Shown here: positions 33,675-46,400 of the stretch, piece after piece
How positions within the stretch are numbered: position 1 is the first letter of the stretch
Layout of the letters: every line of letters begins with the position of its first letter
Source: CAYLPJ01 sp964385465
Lineage (GTDB): Bacteria > Planctomycetota > Phycisphaerae > SM23-33
DNA length: 64,000 nucleotides
Reading direction: 5' to 3'
Assembly: GCA_964385465.1 (NCBI GenBank)
Contig: CAYLPJ010000037.1
Span: 4,229 to 68,228, forward strand
The notes under the pieces: model-generated
What the model saw: only the letters and a program-made list of their open reading frames with translations
What the model was told of the DNA's origin: nothing
The model's database searches: none
Position numbers and translations under genes: made by a program

Positions 33675-34313
33675 TCAGCCCCGGCGGCGCCGGCGGCGCA
33701 GGCACGCCACCGCGGCGCCCCACAGCAGCGCGAGCGTCACCGGCTCGGGGATGATGTGCAGCGTGAACGCCGTGTCGGCGGTCGCGTCGATGCGCACGGG
33801 GGCGGTAAGCGTGTCCACCATGAACGTCGGCTCGACGCCGGCGGAGGCGGGGATGTCCACGACCACGTCGCCCTCGGACATCGTGATCGGCACGGCGAGA
33901 TTCAGCGTCGCCAGCCCCCCCGTGCCGAACACCGTGTTCAGGTCGGTCACGTTGGACAGCAGGATGTCCACGTCCCCGCCCGGATAGGTATCGGCATCGA
34001 TCGCAAGCGGCAGCGCCGCGGCCGCCGGCGTGCTCAAGTCGTCCAACCCGGCGGTGGTGTAGTTCTCGCCCCAGACGTAGCTCTCGTAGATCAGCCCGGC
34101 GGTCGAGAAACGGACGCGGAGGTCGGCGAGCTCGTGCGTATTGGCGTCGTCGCTGGCCAGCCAGACCGTCAACTCGAAACTGTCTCCAGGCTGAACGGTG
34201 AGTTCCCCGAGCAGGTCGTTGGCGTCGCGGACGACGGGCGTGACGACGTAATCGCCGTAGGCGGGCAGGCAGGCGAGCAAGCCCACAATCACCGCGGGAA
34301 CCGTGCGGACCAT
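33675..34313 (-). CDS. PEP-CTERM anchored protein, cohesin-like fold possible
   Basis: 212 residues. Signal peptide MVRTVPAVIVGLLACLPAYG. The body begins with a strand pattern of the cohesin/CBM2-like type (QPGDSFELTVWLAS...LADLRVRF...ATLNLAVPI), as seen in proteins that bind dockerins. The C-terminus IIPEPVTLALLWGAAVACLRRRRRRG is a PEP-CTERM anchor. GGAGAGGAG lies about 9 bases upstream of ATG 34313. It is immediately downstream of a giant gene whose product ends in a dockerin-like segment, so a cohesin-dockerin pairing is conceivable but unproven. Confidence 0.82.
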   Translation of the reverse strand: MVRTVPAVIVGLLACLPAYGDYVVTPVVRDANDLLGELTVQPGDSFELTVWLASDDANTHELADLRVRFSTAGLIYESYVWGENYTTAGLDDLSTPAAAALPLAIDADTYPGGDVDILLSNVTDLNTVFGTGGLATLNLAVPITMSEGDVVVDIPASAGVEPTFMVDTLTAPVRIDATADTAFTLHIIPEPVTLALLWGAAVACLRRRRRRG

Positions 34314-34376
34314 CCGAGACACTCCTCTCCTTTGACGAGCGAGACCCCGAGGGCACACAGGAGCCTCTGACATCTC

Positions 34377-34404
34377 ATTGTATGCCAAACGCAGATTCTG
34401 TCAA
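34377..34404 (-). promoter_or_regulatory. Strong promoter before the PEP-CTERM gene
   Basis: Minus strand TTGACA (34404-34399), 16 bases, TACAAT (34382-34377). It is the best match to the sigma-70 consensus in the window and lies 64 bases before the start codon, between this gene and the giant gene's stop. Confidence 0.75.
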
Positions 34405-34468
34405 CCGCAAAGCTTTTCAAACGCCGTTGTTAGGCGGCTCCGCCGCCCTCCGACCTGCCCGGGAACGG

Positions 34469-37400
34469 TCAGGGCATCTGCGCGCCGTTGCCCGCGCCGC
34501 CACGGCCGATCGGGGCCAGGAGCGTGGCCTTACGCTTGGCCAGCGGGTCCAGCCACCAGGCCCTCATGCCCACACGCGCAGGCCCGCGCGACGGCAGCAC
34601 CGCCGGGGCCGGCACGCTGCGGCCACGCAGGGCCATTCGTTCGGCCGGGGTGGGTGCGGCAGGCATGCTTGCGGCGGCCGCACGCGCCCAGGCATCGCCG
34701 GGGGCGACGTCGGGCACGACCCACGTGATCGGCGCCGCGGCGGCGGGGCCCTCATCCGGCAGCGAGAACAGCCGGTCCCGACCGGGCCGTAGCGGCATGG
34801 CCTCGGGGTCTTTCTCGCCGTAGACGCCGACCTCACCCAGCGGCAGGGCCGGATCGCCAATGCCACGTGCGTCGCGGCCTCGCAGGTTCCGGACGGCTGC
34901 GAGGTCCAGCAGGTCCACCGCGCCGTCGGCGTTGACGTCGCGCGTCGCCTGGAGCGGGTCGGCCGGATCGATCGGGTTCGTGCCGTACAGGAACCGCACG
35001 CGGATGACGTCCAGGTTGTCGGTCCGCATGTCGCCCCACGCGTCGCCGGCCAGAGCGGTCATCCGCCGGGTCCCGCCGTCGGCCAGTTCGTGCCCGGCCA
35101 GGTCGGTCGCGTCCACGCCGACGACATACCGCGCGAAGTCCGGCAGGGCGGCCGGCTGACCCGCGGCGTCGAGGAATGTGACCACCGCGACGGTCTCGGA
35201 GCCGTCGGCGAGTTCGACGTGGGGCGTCAGGTCGGCCAGGCCCGCGGGCTCGGAACCAGCGGCGTCCAGCCCGGCGATGCTGACGGCGAGGCTTCCGGGA
35301 TCCACCGGCTCGTCGAAGGTCACCAGCAACCTGCTCAGGCCGGTGGTGCGTCCCTCGGAGAAGCTGCCATCGTCGGCGATCTCCAGCAGGCCCTCACCGG
35401 CGGGACCATGCTCGGCCGCCGAGTGCCATCCCACCGCCGAGGGCGCGGTCGTGTCGACGCCGAACTCAAGGAGGTTGGCCTCCTCGCGGTTGCCTTCGTT
35501 GTCTTCGGCGGCGAACAGCACGCGGTGCGTGCCTTCCTCGCTGAACGCCAACGGCGTGCCGTCGTACACGTACCAGTCGATCCCGTCGACGGAGTACTCG
35601 ATCTTCGCCACGCCCGAGCCGCCGGCCTCGTCCGTCGCCGACAGGGCCACCGTCACCGCCGAGGTGTACCATCCCTCGTTGCCGGCCGTGCCCGTCACCG
35701 CCGCCTCGCTGGCCGGGGGCTCCAGGTCCAGCTCGCTCTGCACGGCCAGCGGGGCCGACGGGGCACTGCTGTTTCCGGCCGGGTCGGTCGCCACCGCCGT
35801 CAGCTCGTGCGAGCCGCCGGGGATCAGGATGTCCACGGCGATGATGTCGTTCTCCTCGCCGGGCAGGAGGTACTGGAAGTGCTCGCCGTCCAAGAGCAGT
35901 TCGACGGCCGTGTCCGGCGGCGTCGTGCCGGTCACCGTGATCGGCCCGGTGACCGTCGGGTCGACGGGGTCGAGGAGCGGCGCGTCCGGCGCGGTCGTAT
36001 CGAGCACGATCTGGACGTCGACGGTGGCGGTCAGGTCCGCCCCGGTAACGGCATCGGTGCCCGCGAGGGTGATCGTGCCCGTGTACGTGCCGTCCGGCGT
36101 CCCCTCCGGGACGGTGACGTCGGCATCGAAGTAGACCTCCGCGCCGGCCCCGATGGTCGTCGCGTCGAGGCTGAAGCTCACGTTCGCGCCGGGGATCGTG
36201 TGGCCGGCTCCGTCGGCAAGGTCCCCGGCGGCCACGGCCAGGTCGGCCACGTCCCTCTGCTTGCCGCGCTCGGCAACGCCCATGGCGAGCACGACGTCCT
36301 CGGCGGCGTTGGTCTCCAGCTCGACGCGGGTGTTGAGCGGCTGGAGGAGGGCCGGCAACTGCGGCACCTCGATGACGGTCAGGGCGAACGTGCTGCCGGG
36401 CTCGACGGCCAGGGCCTCGACGACGAAGCGGTACTCCTCGTCGGCGGGGACGAGGAGCTCGACCCACTCGGTCGCCGCGGTCGAGCCGCTGTACTCGGCA
36501 TCACCGATCTCCACGACGTCCTCGGCGAGGGCCTCGTCCCACCCGACGTGGTCGCCCGCCGCATCGTAGACGTGCAGGTCGAGGTCCGCGCCGTCCGGCT
36601 GGGTCAGCAGCAGGCGGAGCCGCCGCGTCGAGCCGGTCGGCACGAACGCCACTTCGCGCACGTCGCCAGGGTCGATCGTGTCCGCCAGAGGCACGCGGAC
36701 GGTCTGCTGGCCGAACGCGTTCAGTTCATCGGCCGTGCCGACGTAGAAGTGCGAGGTGTAGGGCCCGACCATGTCGGTGGTCATCGTGGCCGGATCGACG
36801 ACCTGGAGGTAGACCTCGACGTGGTGCCCGTCGTAGTCGACGAGGGTCGATCGCACGCCGCCGTAGCCGACGGTAAGGTCGCCGAGGGCGCCGGCTTCGA
36901 CGGTGACGGCGTCGCCGGTTACGCTGCCGGCCTCCTGGTCGCCGCTGTAGATACGCAGGACGGGGCTGATCTGGAGCGGCCCGGTGTAGCCGTTGCGTAC
37001 GGTCACATGGGCCGTGCCCAGCCCGGCGAGCTCGTCGTCGGCGATCTCGATGTCCGGCGTGCTGACGACCTCCATGGAGACCGGCAGGCGGGGATCGACA
37101 AGCCGGTTCTCCTCGAGGTACTGGAGGTGGTTCATGATGTCGAAGCTCATCCGCCAGACGCCCGACTCCTCGACGGCCGTGCGATGGAACAGGTCCAGCA
37201 GCCGCTTGGCGATGTGCTTGTAGCCCCACGTCTCGGCCATGTAGACCTGGTGGATGGCCAGATCCAGCGAGATATCGGTGGCCATGGCCAGCATGCTGGT
37301 GCCGGCGCCCAGGCTCGCCCCGGCGGGGCCGGACATGCTGATGACGCTGCTGGCCATGCTTCCGGCCAGCACGGCCCACTTGAGCTGGACGAGGTTCCAG

Positions 37401-40400
37401 TGGAGCGAGAACTGGAAGTACTGGTGCTCCAACAGCGTATTGAGGACGTAGCTGGGCTCGAAGGTGGTTCCGAACTGCCAGCTCTGGAGGAAGACCGGCA
37501 GGTACTCGCCGGGGATCTCCGCGCCCTTCTCGCCGACGGAATACCAGGAGGTGGCCTCCCGGATGGGCCCGTTCGTGCGGCGGTCGTACTCGGGCACGCC
37601 CCAGCCGGAGGCAGCGCGGTCGAGGTCCTTGGTGAGCTCCGTGAACTCCTCGTAGAGCGCGTCGGTCGGGTAGTATGCCGGCAACGGCATCAGGGACAGG
37701 AAGTTGCGCGCCGCCTTCATGTTCTGGCGGATTTCCTTTTTCAGGGCCTCGGCCCCGGTGACGCTCGGCCAGGTGTTGTTGATGACGCCGAGGATGGCCG
37801 ACAGCGCGGCCGAGACGTCCGTGCCGGCCTGCTCCAGGGCCTGCAACTCGTCGCGGAGCAGGTAATCCAGGGGCAGGAAGTACTGCTGGCGCTGGTTGAA
37901 GTACTCGACGAACTTCTTCTCGATCAGCCAGGCCGGCGTGCGGGCGCCGGGGTCGTTGTAGCCGATCTCCTCGAAGACCGACTGCATCATCTTGACCCAC
38001 ACGTCGCCGTAGCCGTACGCGCCCTTGATGTAGTCGTTGACCATGCCCGCGCCGAGCGAACCGATGCTCATGCCGTCCCCGAACGTCCCGAGGGCGCTCT
38101 GGAAGGCGTTGAGCACGCTGGGGCTGGTCGTTACGCCGGTGGCCGGGTTGAGGAACCGCCCCTTGGCGAAGTTCGCGGCGCTGCCCATCAGGCTCAGGAC
38201 CGTCAGGACCGAGCTGGTCGCCGAGACCAGCGTCAGGGCGTCCTGGATGTACTGCATCTCCTGGCGGCTGGCGGCCACGTCGCCGATGAACATGCCCATC
38301 CGCCGGATGTCGGTCTCGACCTTGTTGATCATCGCCTCTTCCAGGTCCGTGACGGCCTGGAGCAAGTCGGCGGCGTCGTAGCGCCCGACGATGGTCTCCT
38401 TGATCGGCGTGTCGATGGTCACCCCGGCCCGCGCGCCGGCATGGCGGGTCCAGCGGGACGTGAAGCCCGAGAGCTTCGTGCGGGACAGCGTGGAGAAGGA
38501 CCACGTCCCCTCGACCGTGGCGCCGGGGGCAACGTCGCCGAGGCCGATCGTCCGTGGCCCGGCGCTGGGCGTCCAGCCGGTCAACACGGTATCGGACCAA
38601 CCGGAGGCGGCGTCGGGGAAGGCGATCCGAAGATCCCTCGCCGTGCCGTTGCCGATGTTCGTCACGGCCACCTTCACGTCGAACCTCGCGCCCGGGTCCA
38701 GCCACTCGCCCATCACCGGAATGGTGTACTGGACGACCAGCTCGGCGGCCGGGCGGACGTTGAACGTCTCGGCCGGGCTGACGACGGTGATGTTCCGCCC
38801 GTCGATCTGGAACTTCAGCACGGCCTGGATGGAGTAGTCCTTGCCCGAATCGCTGGTCCCGCCGGCGTCGGGGCCGGGCCTGACCAGCCATTCGGCCGAG
38901 GCGGTGCTGTCGGCGGCGATCTGCGTCGGCAGCGTCGAGAGGGCGCTGATGCCGAACTGGCTTGCGTACATCTGCGCCCCGGCCGGGAGGGTCCCGTCCT
39001 CGTTCAGCGGCGCCGAGGAGATGACCAGCCGCCCGGTGGCGTTGTCGAAGGTCCGGTCGTCGAGGACGTTGCTCAGGGCGATCTTCGCCCGGAACGTCTC
39101 TTCCTCGAGGGAGAACTCCTGGGAGAGGCCGAGGCGGTTGGCGTTGGTCGCAGTGGCCTCCGGGGCCTCCTCGAACCAGCTTTCGATGAACGACTCGCCG
39201 TAGGACTCCGGTGCCCCGGGCCATGGGCCGGCGAAGGCCCGCATGGTGTACGGCCGGCCCTCGAACGTGCCGGCATCGACGCCGACGCGGACGCGGATCG
39301 GAATCTCGATATCGACGTAGCCGCCGTCCTCGGTGTAGCCGTACGCCCACAGGTGGCTGTCGAAGATGGCGTCTTCCTCGACATCCCAGAACGCTTCGGC
39401 GTCGATCCGGAAGGTGATCCGCACCGAGCTGTTGGCCTTCAGCTCGCCGACGTGCAGCATGCTCGAACCGTTGGCGAACTCCACCGGCGTGCGGTTGGTG
39501 CTGACGGCCTGGATCGTCACGTTGGTGAGGTCTTCGGTGCCGGTGTTGTTGAGGCTGATGATATCCCGCGTGTCGGGCGCCTCGTTGGGGGCGTTGTCGG
39601 CGTCGGCTGCGCCGAAGATCGGGAAGCTCCCGCCGGCCATCCACGGATGCTGTTTGCCGGCCGTGTAGTCGCCGCCCGGCCCGCCCGGCAGTGCCCCCGG
39701 CGTGCTGTTGTAGGCGAACTCGAACAGCTCGTGCGTATCCCGCAGCCCGGCCTCCAGACCGCGACGGAAACCGAACGCGAAGTCGTTGGTGCCCGACGCG
39801 CCGGAGGCGTAGTAGGCCGGCTCGTAGTGGGTCGAGGCCGCCATGCCGAAGGCGTCGTCGCCGAGGCCGCCGAGCTCCTCCAGGATACCGCCGGCATAGC
39901 ACTGCCCGAAGACGTACGTCGTGTGTTTCGCGTTGGCCTGCACCGGCGACAGCAGGGCCTCGAACTGGTCGTCGTCGATCTGCTGGCCCCAGCCGTTGAC
40001 GTACTCCTCGCTGTGGTCGAACGTGTCGCCCTCGGCCCCGCCGCCGTGATCGAAGACGTAGAACAGGAAGTGATCGTCGCTGGTGATCTCCGAGGCCACC
40101 TCCCACAGGACGCTCTGGAGGTTCCCCAGCATCGCCGAGTACACGTGCGACCCGGCCGCGTACGACAGGTCCGTGTTGACGTACACGGGCTGGCCCTGCG
40201 AGTCGGTGCGGCCGGTGTTGGCGTCCGGCTCGGGGGCGGTCCCGTCGGCGTAGAGGATGTAGATATTCTCGGCCGGCAGGGCGCAGTCGCGGATCAGCAC
40301 GCGGTAGAGGCGTTGGAGCTCCTGGCCGTAGAGCAGCGAGTTGGCATCGCGGTCGGCGCCGCCGAGGAACAGCACGGCGAAGTCGCTTCCGGCGCCGACG

Positions 40401-43400
40401 GGGATGAAGTACTCGCCGGCGGGCTTGCTGGGGATCAGGCCCGGCTGGTCGTACTCGGAGGTCATCACCAGGCTCAGGTCCATCTGTCCGAGGGTCTGGC
40501 GCTCGGCGGACTCCTGCGTCTCCCAGGACAGCCGGAAGGGCTTGAAGAGAAGCTCGATTTCCAGCTCGGTGGCCGTCTCGCCGGGGGCAATCTGGACGCT
40601 GCCGGAGGCGCTGTCGTGATCCTCGGCGGAGGCGGTGTACTCGTACACACCGGCGAGGACGTCTTCGGCCTTGGTACGGCCGCCGGCATCGACGGTACCG
40701 CTCACCTGCCGGCTTCGCTGGAGGATCTCGTCGGAAGCGACGGACTCGAACGGGCTGGAGACGAGCGTGAGGGAGACTTCCGCGCCTTCGATGTCGAAGC
40801 CGTAGTCGTCGGCGACGTGGACGTTCAACGTGCCGACGATCTGGTCGGTGACCTCGACGAGGACGGGGATTTCGACGGGGTCGTCGTTGCTGGTGACGGC
40901 GATGGTCGCCTCGTAGACGTCGGGGTCGACGCGCTCGCCGGGCTCGACAGTCAGCTCGAAGCTCGACGAGCCCTCCGGCGCCAGCGTGGTCGCAGCGAAG
41001 GTCGAGAGGCTCAGCCAGGGCAGCGACGTGGTCAGCGCGGCGGCGATGCCCTCCAGGTCGGCCTCGCCGGCGTTGGAGACGGTGATCGTCACGTGCGTAC
41101 CGTCGCTGCCGGGGATGACGCCGACGTGGATCGCGCCCGGGTCGACGACGATCTCCGGCTCGGGGACGACCACCCGCGTGCGGACGGTCTGCGAGACCGA
41201 TTGGCCGGACCCGTCGGTCACCGTGACGTCGAATTCAGGCTCGATGCCGTCCTCGGCGCCCTCCTCGACGGTGAAGACGACCTTGAACGTCGTGGTCTCG
41301 CCGGGGCCGAGGGTGTCCGTGGACGTGCCCGTCAGGTCCAGATCGGCCGTCACCAGGTCGGCCAGGTCGTTGTCGCCGACGGTGAATTGCAGGTCGTACG
41401 TCGGCATGTTGCCGACGTTGGTGATCCTCAGTTCCGCCTCGCCGTCGGCGTTGGTCACGACCTCGAGGATCGGCTCGCTCCAGCCGATGAACATGCCGCG
41501 GACCTCGAAGCCCGTCAGGGCGGACCGCTCGACACCGTCCACCGCCGTGGTGGCGTCGAGCATGTAGGCCCCGCCTTCCTCGGACAGCAGCGTCAGGGTG
41601 AAGCGGTAGTCGCCCGCGGCGTCGGTGGTCACATCGTACAGCCGCTCGGTGCCGTTGAGAATCAGCGCCAGCTCGACGTCCGCGCCGGGGACCGGGTCGT
41701 CGTCGGCCTGTCGGACCGTGCCGGTAATCTCGATCGGCTCGCCGCGGGTGTACGCGCTCTTGTCCGTCGAGAGCGTGATCAGCACGTCTTCGGCGACGGA
41801 GAATCCCACGTCGCGAGTGACCGTCAGGTCGGGGACGACGGCCTCGATGCGGGCGATGTAGCCGCCGGTGGCCACCGCGGCGAGGCCCAACTCGTAGACG
41901 AACCCGCCGGCGGATTCGTCGTAGGCCATCGCGGCGGAGAGGACCTCCGTCTCGCCGTCGGCCTCCAGCAGGCGGAAGGTGACCGAGACGCTGTCGTCGC
42001 CGAGCAACTCGGCGGGCATGTCGGATTCGGCCACCGTGGCGGTGAAGACGACCGACTCGTCGCCGAGGTACGTGCCCACGTCCGCGCTGTGGGCGCCGCC
42101 GGTGCCGCCGGGGAAGTACGGCTGACCGCCGGTGTGGGCGACCGGCTGGCTGGCCGAGCCGCCGCGGAGCTCGATGATGTACCCGCTGTCGATCTCCAGG
42201 TCGATCGTGCGGGCGTTGTTGGCCTCGCTGTCCTCGGCGACTTCGTCGAGCGGATCGACGGCAGCGACGATCTCCGCCATGCCGTCGCCGACAACGTCCG
42301 GCGTCCAGTCCACGAACCAGTACCGCGTCCCGCCGGCCTGGATGGGGACGTTCTGGCGGATCGCGTCGTGCAGCTCGCCGTTGATTGACAGCGTGACGTT
42401 GAACGGCTCGGCCGTGCGGCCGTCGCCGAGGTTGTCGATCCGCACGGCGAACCGCCCCGGCTGGCCGAAGGTCGGCGGGTTGGGCGACCAACTGACGCTG
42501 CCGATGACGAGGTCGGCGTGGCGGACGTTCACGTTCAAGCTACGCGTGACGGCGTTGTTGGCCTCTTCCTGCTCGGGCACGGCGTCGCCGGCGTCGGCGA
42601 CGGCGCGGACCGTAAGGGACCCGTCCTGCGGCGGGGCGAACAGGGCGACCCACTGGCTCTCGCCGGGGGCGAGGCCCTCGACGGTCTTCGTCCCGACGAG
42701 CGTTTCGCCGAGGTAGAACCCCACATCGAACGCGCCGGGGATGTCCACCTCGCTGTCGTTGACCACCGTGGCCTGGAGGCGGAGCTCGTCGGGATAGTCC
42801 ACCTGTCCGTCCTGCGGCCAGACGGCGAGGTCGCTGACAACGAGGTCCCCGTAGACGATGTTCAGGTCGCCGACGGTGACGTCATGGGTGTTGTTGGTCT
42901 CGTCCAGCTCGACGACGTGGTCGATGGGCCCGTCCACGCGGGCGGTGTAGACGTGCTCGCCCTCGGTGGGCTGCCACTGGATGGCCAGCTCGGCGGTGTT
43001 CGAGCCGTCCGCGTGGGGCAGGCCCGTTTCGGCGACGTCGTAGCCCTGGAAGACGCCGTCGACGTAGAAGCTCACGCGGAACCGCGTCGCGTCCCGCGTG
43101 CCGACGTTCCGCACCGCGGCGCGGATCTCGATGGTGTCGCCCCAGTGGACCGGATCTTCCGGCCCGACCGAGAGGCTCACGTCGTCGATCAAGAGATCGG
43201 CGAAGTAGATCTGCGTCGGGTACAGCGCCTGCGTCAGGCGGTTGTTGTCCTCGTTGGCCTCATCCACCCGGTCAGTCATGTCGTCGGCGACGACGGTGAA
43301 CAGGTGGTTGTCGATCTCCGCCGTCCAGGCGAAGTTGACGGCCGCCGCCTCGCCGGGCGCCAGCGCGGCCTGGACCTCGGTGACCTCGCGGAAGTCCCCG

Positions 43401-46400
43401 TCGACGTAGAAGCCGACATGGAATGCCTCGTCCCCGACGGCGCTCTCGCCGATGTTCCGCAGCAGGGCCGTGACGGTGACCTGCTCGCCCTCGTCCGGCT
43501 GGGCGGGCGTGGGCGCGATCGACTCGACAACGAGATCCGGGCGGGTCTCGTTGACGGTGATGAGCATGACGTCCTCGGCCATCGCGCCGTCGTTGTCCTT
43601 GACGATCAGGTGAACCTGTCGCGTGCCGGAGCTCTGGTAGACGTGGCCGGGCGTTTCCCCGCCGCCCCAGACGCCGTCGGCGAAGTCCCAGTACTGCGTG
43701 ATCAGGTAGCCGTCGGGGTCCAGCGAACGCGTGCCGTCGAAGGTCGCCTCGCTTCGGACGTCGCTGCTGAAATCGGTCCCCGCGTCGGCGTACGGGAGGG
43801 CGTTGACGGTGACGGGAATCTCCATGTTCCCGCCCGGGGAGTCGCCGGGGACCAGCACCTCGATGAAATGCTCTCCGGCCAGATCCGGCGTCCAGTCGAC
43901 GACGATCTCCTCGTGCCTCCAGGCGCGGAGCTCGTCGACGTAATGCGTGCCAAGCAGGACGCGGCTGTCGTCGGGCTTTGTCAGCCAGACCTCGACCGTT
44001 CCGCTCTCTGGGAACACGCCGTTGTTGGTCAGCACGGCGCGGACCTTGGCCTTGAGCCCGACGGTCGGCGGGACGTCGAGGTACCACACCGGTTCGTACA
44101 GCTCGTAGGTCGTCAGGGCCGAGCCGGGCGGCGGCTCGTTGATCTCGTAGGCCTCGGGGTTGCTGAACTTCGGCTCGCCGCGGGCGTCGAACGCCTCGGT
44201 GCTGTAGATGATATGGAACTCATTGGGCACGGCCTGGACTTCCTCGACGTCCAGGGCGCTGCGCAGGTCGATGGTGTAGTGCCCCGCCGCCGGCTGGCTG
44301 AGGCCCTCGTCGTCGCGGGTGCCCAGCTCGTCGACGAAGTAGAGGTTGCCTCCCTCCTTCCAGAAGTTGTTGCCGCTGAGGACGGTCGGTTCCTCGCCGG
44401 GGCCGTTGTCCCGCGAGATGCTGCGGATGTTCGAGCCCGGCAGCGGGTCGGGCATGATCACGCAGACGTAGCCGTCCGTCGGCGCAACCTCCAGTTCCAT
44501 CAGGCGGTCGTCCTGTGTGGGGCTCTTCGTGACCGTCACGTCCTGCGGGATGATGATCGGCAGCCGCAGCCCGCTCCACGCGTTCAGCAGGTAGTCCGGG
44601 AAGCCGTCCTTGTCCCGGTCGATCAGCATGAACGAGTTGTTCGGGTCCTGGGCGTCGGCGAAGAGGTAGTCGTGCTGGATGATCTCCGTCGTCACGTCAA
44701 GGATCAGCGGGTTGATGTCCACGCCCTTGTACGCCCGATGGCTGAACTCGGCCGTGAACTTCGTGAAGATCCCGTCCAGCGAGGACTGCATGATCCAGTA
44801 GCCGTGGGCGATGCTGTGAGGGGCGACGTCGCCGAGCACCAGCCGGACGATGTCCCCGGTCTTGCTGCCGAAGCTGCTGCCGACGATCCGCATGTCCAGC
44901 AGCAGCCCGGCCTCGTTGTCGACGATCTCCGGCTGGGCCGAATCGATCTTCAGGTTCCGCGCCTCGCCGTCGCCCTCGTTCTCCACCAGCAGCCCCAAGC
45001 GGAAGGGAATGTCCGCCAGGACGTTCTTCGGGACGTAATAGTGCAGATACAGCTTGGGCTGGGGATGAACGGTGATCTCGACGGATTCGGTCTGCGTCTC
45101 CTTGAGCTGCCCGCCGACGTAGTAGCTCATCACGGCCTTGCAGAAGTAGCTCTTGCCGGCCTGGTCGGTCCCGCCGAGCCCGTCGCCGGGGATGAGGATC
45201 CACCGGCCGGTCAGCGAATCGAACGCGCCGAGGTTGGCCGAGCCGTCCAGCGCGTCGATGCCGTCGAGCTCCGGCGGGACGATGTAGAAGCGGTCGGTGA
45301 CGTCCACACCCTCTTCGTCCGTGACGCGCGGATGGATCGCCAGGCTGACCATGTCCGTGTCGTAACCGCTTGTCAGCTCCAGGCGGGCGTCGAAGGCCTC
45401 GCGCTCCAGCGTGGCCTTCTGCTTGATCTGGATGGTGACGACCTCGCGGACGGTCGCCGGCGGCATGCCCCCGCCCCCGCCGCCTGGGATCTCCAGTTCG
45501 CCCTCGCCCTCGGTGGGGCTGGGAAGCTTCACCCGCTTCTCCCCGTCGCCGTAGGTGACGCGAACCGTCTCGCCCTCCGCCGACGGGTTGACCAGCGGGA
45601 TCTTGCCCACCAGCTCGCTCTCGACGTTCTCCTCGGTGACGGGATCGAACTCGATGTACCCGGCCGTGAAGCGGATGTACGTACTGGTCCCGTCGAGATA
45701 GGCGTAATCACCGGGGGCGATATGATAGCTGAGCGTCCGTGTCGTCTTGGCCTCCATGTTGCCGACGGCCCCGCCGCCGGCCAGTGTGATGCCGGTCGCG
45801 CCGACGATCTCGGCGGTCACGTCGGTCAGCCGGATCAGGCTGGGGTTGACGATGATCAACTGATCGCGGACGGGGGCCTGGAGGTCGTCGGCGACGGCCA
45901 CCCACGGCGGGAGGAAGACGAACTGCGGCTTGGGGATCTCGACGGCGAAGTCCAGCGTCAGCGTGATGTCGTAGGTGTCCTCGATGGTGATCGGGGTGAC
46001 CGTCCACTCGTAGCTCAGCGGGACGGCGACCATCTCGACCTCGATCACGCGGGCCTCGCTGGCGGGCATGACCTCGGCAACATCGCGGACCGTCTCGTGC
46101 CCGTCGGCGGCGATGCCATAGTCGTACTCGCCGATCGGGGCGTCCTCGACCGTCGCCACGCCGGTCGCGTCGGTCTTCGCCCGGAAGGTCTTGTGGTACG
46201 TGCTGACCTGCCCGTCGGGGCTCATGATCGAAAACGCCTCGCGGTTGACCAGCGTGATCTCGGCGTCGGGGACGACCTGCCCGGCGTCGTTGGTGACCAC
46301 GAAAGACAGGCTGCCGCGGTTGGCGCTGCTGACCTCGACGGTCAACTGGGCGAAGGTCGAGTGCGTCCCGTCGGTGACCCGGACGGCGTCGACGTAGATG

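Noticed and set aside
35090..42388. Plus-strand open frame of 2,432 codons
   Set aside because: It is antisense to the giant gene. High GC keeps stop codons rare in the opposite frame; its translation is low-complexity (V, G, D, R rich) with no domain.
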